From positions 1,342,001 through 1,406,000 of the forward strand of contig NC_012526.1 in NCBI RefSeq assembly GCF_000020685.1: a stretch of 64,000 nucleotides of DNA. Direction: 5' to 3'. The DNA is from Deinococcus deserti VCD115. Lineage in GTDB: Bacteria; Deinococcota; Deinococci; Deinococcales; Deinococcaceae. The notes under the pieces are model-generated. The model saw nothing but the letters and a program-made list of their open reading frames with translations. It was not told the DNA's origin and ran no database searches. The stretch's first letter is position 1, and each line of letters begins with the position of its first letter. Made by a program: the position numbers and the translations under genes. Below are positions 60,832 through 64,000 of the stretch, piece after piece.

Positions 60832-62028
60832 ATGACAGTTCAGGTCGCCATCATCGGCTGCGGGAACCGCGGCGCCGATGTGTATGCCAGTCACCTGACC
60901 CAGCAGGGCGCGCAGATCACCTTTCTGGTAGACGCCCGGCCACAGCGGTTGCAGGAGGTGGCGGAAAGGCACGGGGTGGCCCGTGAAGCGTGCTTTCTGA
61001 CCGGGAAGGATTTTTTTGCCTTGGGCCGTGTTGCCGACGCCGTGGTGATTGCCACGCCGGACAACGATCACGTGGAGCCGTGCCTGGCGGCACTCTCGCT
61101 CGGGTACGACGTGCTGCTGGAGAAGCCCGTCTGCCTCAGCCCCGACGAGCTTCCGCTGCTGCTGGAGGCCGAAGCTGCCTCCACCGGGCGGGTCACGGTC
61201 TGTCATGTGCTCCGGGCCACGCCATTTTTCCAGGAGATCCGCGCGGTGCTGGACTCTGGCGTCCTGGGCCGTCTGATCGGCATTCAGCACACTGAGAACG
61301 TCGCGTACTGGCACTACGCCCATTCGTACGTGCGGGGAAACTGGCGCGCCTCTCCGCCAGCGGCGCCCTTCGTGCTGGCCAAAAGCAGCCATGATCTGGA
61401 CCTGCTGCGCTGGTTTGCAGGTGCGTCGCCAGTCGGGGTCCACAGTGTGGGAGGGCTGAATCACTTCAGGCCGTCCAACGCGCCGGTGGGCGCCAGCGAC
61501 CGCTGTGTGACCTGCCCGGTTCAGGACTGTCCTTATGACGCCCGGCGCATCTACCCCCCGCTCCCGGCAGACCGCTGGCCTGTGACGGTGCTGACTGCAG
61601 GCGGGCTCACGCTCGGTGAGGCGCTGGAATCAGGACCTTATGGACAATGCGTGTACCTGGGGCTCAATTCGGTCCCAGACCATCAGGCCGTGACCGTCAG
61701 CTTCGAGAACGGCGTCGTGGCTCAGCTGACCGTCAGTGCATTCACGCACAACAACACTCGGACCCTCAAACTGCTGGGCACCCACGGCGAACTCCGCGCT
61801 CATATGGAGCGCGGAGAACTTGAACTGCATGATTTCCGTAGCGCCGGGCCGCAACGCTGGACCGTACCCGTCAGCGGCACGCACGGAGGTGGTGACACCG
61901 CCCTCGTGGCAGCCTGGCTGGCATTCCTCAGACGCGAGCAGGATGTGCCGACGTCACTTGCTGAATCACTCGACTCGCACCGGATGGCCTTTCTGGCAGA
62001 AGCAAGTCGTACCGCTTCTGGGGGGTGA
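60832..62028 (+). CDS. Gfo/Idh/MocA-family oxidoreductase
   Basis: 398 residues. Rossmann start VQVAIIGCGNRGADVYASHL, the conserved EKPVCLSPDE (lysine of the EKP motif), a substrate-domain helix with KSSHDLDLLRWFAG containing the D-x-x-x-H-like catalytic pair, and an unusual cysteine cluster SDRCVTCPVQDCPYDARRIYPP that may bind metal. Members oxidise or reduce sugars and their derivatives with NAD(P). It starts one base after the epimerase stop, so it is the last gene of the operon; an amino-sugar substrate would match a cell-wall salvage theme but is inference. Confidence 0.9.
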   Translation: MTVQVAIIGCGNRGADVYASHLTQQGAQITFLVDARPQRLQEVAERHGVAREACFLTGKDFFALGRVADAVVIATPDNDHVEPCLAALSLGYDVLLEKPVCLSPDELPLLLEAEAASTGRVTVCHVLRATPFFQEIRAVLDSGVLGRLIGIQHTENVAYWHYAHSYVRGNWRASPPAAPFVLAKSSHDLDLLRWFAGASPVGVHSVGGLNHFRPSNAPVGASDRCVTCPVQDCPYDARRIYPPLPADRWPVTVLTAGGLTLGEALESGPYGQCVYLGLNSVPDHQAVTVSFENGVVAQLTVSAFTHNNTRTLKLLGTHGELRAHMERGELELHDFRSAGPQRWTVPVSGTHGGGDTALVAAWLAFLRREQDVPTSLAESLDSHRMAFLAEASRTASGG

Positions 62029-62060
62029 AGACGAAATCTCCATACAAATTACGTCGAGAC

Positions 62061-62106
62061 TAAGTGAATGATTTCACGATACAGCTTGATCGTGAAATTT
62101 TGGTTC
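62061..62106 (-). repeat. Intergenic repeat, copy D
   Basis: Read on the minus strand: GAACC-AAAATTTCACGAT, eight bases, ATCGTGA, six bases, TCAC. It lies between the convergent oxidoreductase and hydrolase genes, where no other terminator is visible; its stem followed by AAATTTT could act as one. Confidence 0.75.
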
Positions 62107-62107
62107 C

Positions 62108-62881
62108 TTACATTTTGTGCTTGTCAAGACTGTCCAGGAAATCAAGTGTGTAACGTGCCACGGCGCGTGGATGACTATCGGTCAAAGCGTGGGTTCCGCC
62201 CCTGATCTCACGGACCACAGCGTCCGGGACCGCATCGCAAATTGCGCTGACCGTCCAATTCTGAATCACCCGGTCGCTTAGCCCATTCAACAGAAGGGTA
62301 GGCACATCGATGTAGGGCAACAGGGGGCCTGTATCGTGTCTCCCCTGGTTCTGCGAAAGGCGGTACATCAGGCTTACTCCACTGCGCACGTACGCGGGGA
62401 TCCCCAGCAGCATAAGCCCGGGACGTTCACGCGGCAGGTCAAGCAGCAGGCGAAGCAACTGAACCGCCACACTGGGATTTTCAGGAATTCCGGTGGGCGC
62501 ACAAGCAACGATTGCCGACGCGAGGTGCGGATATCTGACAGTCAGGTCAAAGATGACCTCTCCCCCCAGGGAGTGTCCGAAAAGCGCCGCTCCCTGCAGG
62601 CGATTTTCCTCCAGCCATGCCGCCAGGTGATCAGTCAGGTCTTCGATAGTCCGGGGAAAATCGGCGCGCCCCTGACTGTAGCCGTGGCCTGGTGGATCGT
62701 AGACATAGACCGTTCGGCCGCGCGCAAGCTCGCGCGCGACGCGAATGTACATCCACGAGGCACACCCCAGGCCTGGAACGATAACCAGAGGAGCGCCACT
62801 CCCCCGAACCCAGGCATGGGTCCACAGCCCCCTGACCCAGGTGAACTGCGCGTGTCCCTTGACGCCTGCTTGAGAGCTCAA
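62108..62881 (-). CDS. Alpha/beta hydrolase (second of a pair)
   Basis: 257 residues. Oxyanion region LVIVPGLGCASWMY, nucleophile elbow LFGHSLGGEVIFD, acid candidate in LLNGLSDRVIQNW and histidine in RGGTHALTDSHPRAV. Typical cytoplasmic esterase/lipase-like or haloperoxidase-like hydrolase; substrate unknown. It starts with TTG, which overlaps the TGA of the upstream hydrolase (TTGA), so the two are translationally coupled. Repeat copy D begins directly after its stop. Confidence 0.88.
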   Translation of the reverse strand: MSSQAGVKGHAQFTWVRGLWTHAWVRGSGAPLVIVPGLGCASWMYIRVARELARGRTVYVYDPPGHGYSQGRADFPRTIEDLTDHLAAWLEENRLQGAALFGHSLGGEVIFDLTVRYPHLASAIVACAPTGIPENPSVAVQLLRLLLDLPRERPGLMLLGIPAYVRSGVSLMYRLSQNQGRHDTGPLLPYIDVPTLLLNGLSDRVIQNWTVSAICDAVPDAVVREIRGGTHALTDSHPRAVARYTLDFLDSLDKHKM

Positions 62882-63612
62882 ACCGCTTCACTTTCTTTCA
62901 TAAAGGAAAGGACCAGCCGGTTAAACGTCTCCGGCGCATCCACCATCACAACATGACCCGCACGCGGGATCTCGTGATATTCCGCGCCGGGAATGGCCGC
63001 TGCCAGCGTCCTCCCCAGGGCCACCGGCACCAGAACGTCGCGGGCGCCCCATATCACCAGCGTGCGGGCGCTGATCTGTGGCAGCAGGTCGTGCACGCTG
63101 TCCCGAAGCAGGTCACTGGCGCCATGCCACAGGTTGAGGGGACCGGCCCTGAGAGCGTCCGCCATGATGCGCGGCACGAACGAGGGCCGGCCGACCATCA
63201 TGGCGTGGGGCAGTTTCAGGGCAGCCCGTGTGGGTGAGGTTTTCAGCAGACCACTGGCGCAGGCCAGCACCAATCGGTCAACCCGTTCAGGCGCCAGGGC
63301 AGCGGCTCGCAGGGCAATATGCCCGCCCATCGAATGGCCAATCAATGTCACGTCAGACAGGTCTTCGGTTTCGAGCCAGTCAGCAATCAGCTGCGACGCA
63401 GCCTGCACGCTCAGGGCCCGCTGACGCCACGCGCGACCGTACCCGACGAGATCCAGGACAAATACCTGATGCTCCCTGGACAGTGCGGGAATATTCCGAC
63501 GCCACCAGCGACTGGACCCGCTGAGTCCATGAATCAGAACGACCGGCGGTCCGTCCCCGGTTTTCTGGACGTGCAGGGTAGCCTGGGCGGCCTGGAAAGT
63601 CTGCATCTGCAC
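62878..63612 (-). CDS. Alpha/beta hydrolase (first of a pair)
   Basis: 244 residues. VVLIHGLSGSSRWWRRNIPAL, nucleophile LIGHSMGGHIALRAAAL, acid LVIWGARDVLVPVALG and histidine IPRAGHVVMVDAPETFNRLV form a complete triad, as in esterases and MhpC-like C-C hydrolases. I start at a GTG (63612) because TATGCT lies 6 nt upstream; the frame extends further to 63681 without promoter logic. Its stop overlaps the start of the second hydrolase, and the two proteins share fold and probably origin by duplication. Confidence 0.88.
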   Translation of the reverse strand: MQMQTFQAAQATLHVQKTGDGPPVVLIHGLSGSSRWWRRNIPALSREHQVFVLDLVGYGRAWRQRALSVQAASQLIADWLETEDLSDVTLIGHSMGGHIALRAAALAPERVDRLVLACASGLLKTSPTRAALKLPHAMMVGRPSFVPRIMADALRAGPLNLWHGASDLLRDSVHDLLPQISARTLVIWGARDVLVPVALGRTLAAAIPGAEYHEIPRAGHVVMVDAPETFNRLVLSFMKESEAV

Positions 63613-63631
63613 GGAGCCAGCATAACGGGAG

Positions 63632-63655
63632 GCCCCGCCTGAGGTCAGGCGGGGC
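63632..63655. terminator. Hairpin between pdxT and the hydrolase pair
   Basis: GCCCCGCCTGA pairs with TCAGGCGGGGC with only a two-base loop. It lies 23 bp after the pdxT stop, just upstream of the hydrolase -10 box. Confidence 0.65.
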
Positions 63656-63677
63656 AAATCTTTAGATCTTCCGGGTA

Positions 63678-64000
63678 TCAAACGGCTGGCGCAGTTTCCT
63701 GCCGGGTTTCCTGCACGAGATCCAGGAACAGGGCGTGAATGCGCGGATCAAGGGTCAGTTCAGGATGAAAGGCACTGGCCAGGACCCGGCCCTGGCGGAC
63801 CATGACGACCTGTCCGGCATGCTCCGCAAGCGGCTGAACATCAGGGCCCAGATCCGTGAGCACCGGAGCCCGAATAAACAGGGCCTCGAAGGGCGTCTCC
63901 AGCCCGTCCACCTTCAGGGGAACGGAAAACGAATCCACCTGCCGCCCGAACGCATTGCGGCGAACGTTGACGTCAAGCAGACCCAGGCTGTCCTGATGGC
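63678..64000 (-). CDS. pdxT: Pyridoxal 5'-phosphate synthase glutaminase subunit (C-terminal part, runs off the window)
   Basis: The visible ~107 residues begin GHQDSLGLLDVNVRRNAFGRQVDSF and continue to SAFHPELTLDPRIHALFLDLV. LLDVNVRRNAFGRQVDSF is diagnostic for PdxT, and HPE supplies the His-Glu of the class-I glutaminase triad; the nucleophile cysteine lies right of base 64000. PdxT releases ammonia from glutamine for the PdxS synthase that makes pyridoxal phosphate. pdxS is not in the window and would be expected upstream. Confidence 0.93.
   Translation of the reverse strand, partial: HQDSLGLLDVNVRRNAFGRQVDSFSVPLKVDGLETPFEALFIRAPVLTDLGPDVQPLAEHAGQVVMVRQGRVLASAFHPELTLDPRIHALFLDLVQETRQETAPAV

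Overview
The window is a high-GC bacterial chromosome segment, almost certainly from a Deinococcus species. Pointers are the SpoVS homologue, a RecQ with more than one HRDC domain, protein sequences typical of that genus, and a start-codon style in which a TANNNT -10 box sits 6-8 nt before the ATG/GTG (leaderless mRNAs). I used that promoter pattern to choose several start codons. No rRNA, CRISPR array or complete insertion sequence with a transposase was seen.

Layout. 1-5006: the 5' part of metH under a SAM-I riboswitch, a small hypothetical gene, a DUF4383 membrane protein, pheA and an amidase. 5051-10438: a tRNA-Val(UAC) gene carrying an integrated 5.3-kb element. A 45-bp copy of the tRNA 3' half marks the far end; a tyrosine integrase lies next to the tRNA and an excisionase-like gene near the other end. 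In between are small unrecognised genes, and a separate 635-bp unit with 21-bp terminal inverted repeats holds one secreted-protein gene and no transposase. 10731-19014: a 1271-residue GAF/PAS/HD-GYP sensor phosphodiesterase, several small genes of unknown function, a DUF3592 membrane protein and spoVS. 19090-31317: membrane zinc peptidase, SufT-like protein, two rhodaneses, class-III aminotransferase, CDF transporter, Hsp20, miaA, glgC, recQ, GNAT enzyme and a membrane protein. 31480-35745: a decayed GNAT gene, typA, and a B12-dependent acyl-CoA mutase whose active-site pair looks like isobutyryl-CoA rather than methylmalonyl-CoA mutase. 35800-44492: HAD phosphatase, PhzF, asnS, a glycolytic cluster (gap, pgk, NIPSNAP gene, tpiA) and aspartate kinase. 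44549-55791: PAP2 phosphatase, uvrC, aspS-hisS, a lipoprotein, a lipid kinase, an orphan tyrosine recombinase, lnt and a metallophosphoesterase. 55871-64000: class-V aminotransferase, then an overlapping five-gene run (HAD, membrane dipeptidase, SH3-NlpC/P60, dipeptide epimerase, Gfo/Idh oxidoreductase) that looks like cell-wall peptide salvage, two coupled alpha/beta hydrolases, and the C-terminal part of pdxT.

Most interesting non-gene signals: (i) a ~44-bp intergenic repeat in four copies (near 37.6, 39.4, 47.8 and 62.1 kb) with the fixed architecture TCACGAT-N8-ATCGTGA-N6-TCAC; (ii) the tRNA-Val element with its nested inverted-repeat unit; (iii) a palindrome directly downstream of the -10 of the acyl-CoA mutase gene; (iv) terminator-like hairpins inside the leaders of typA and glgC and between gap and pgk.
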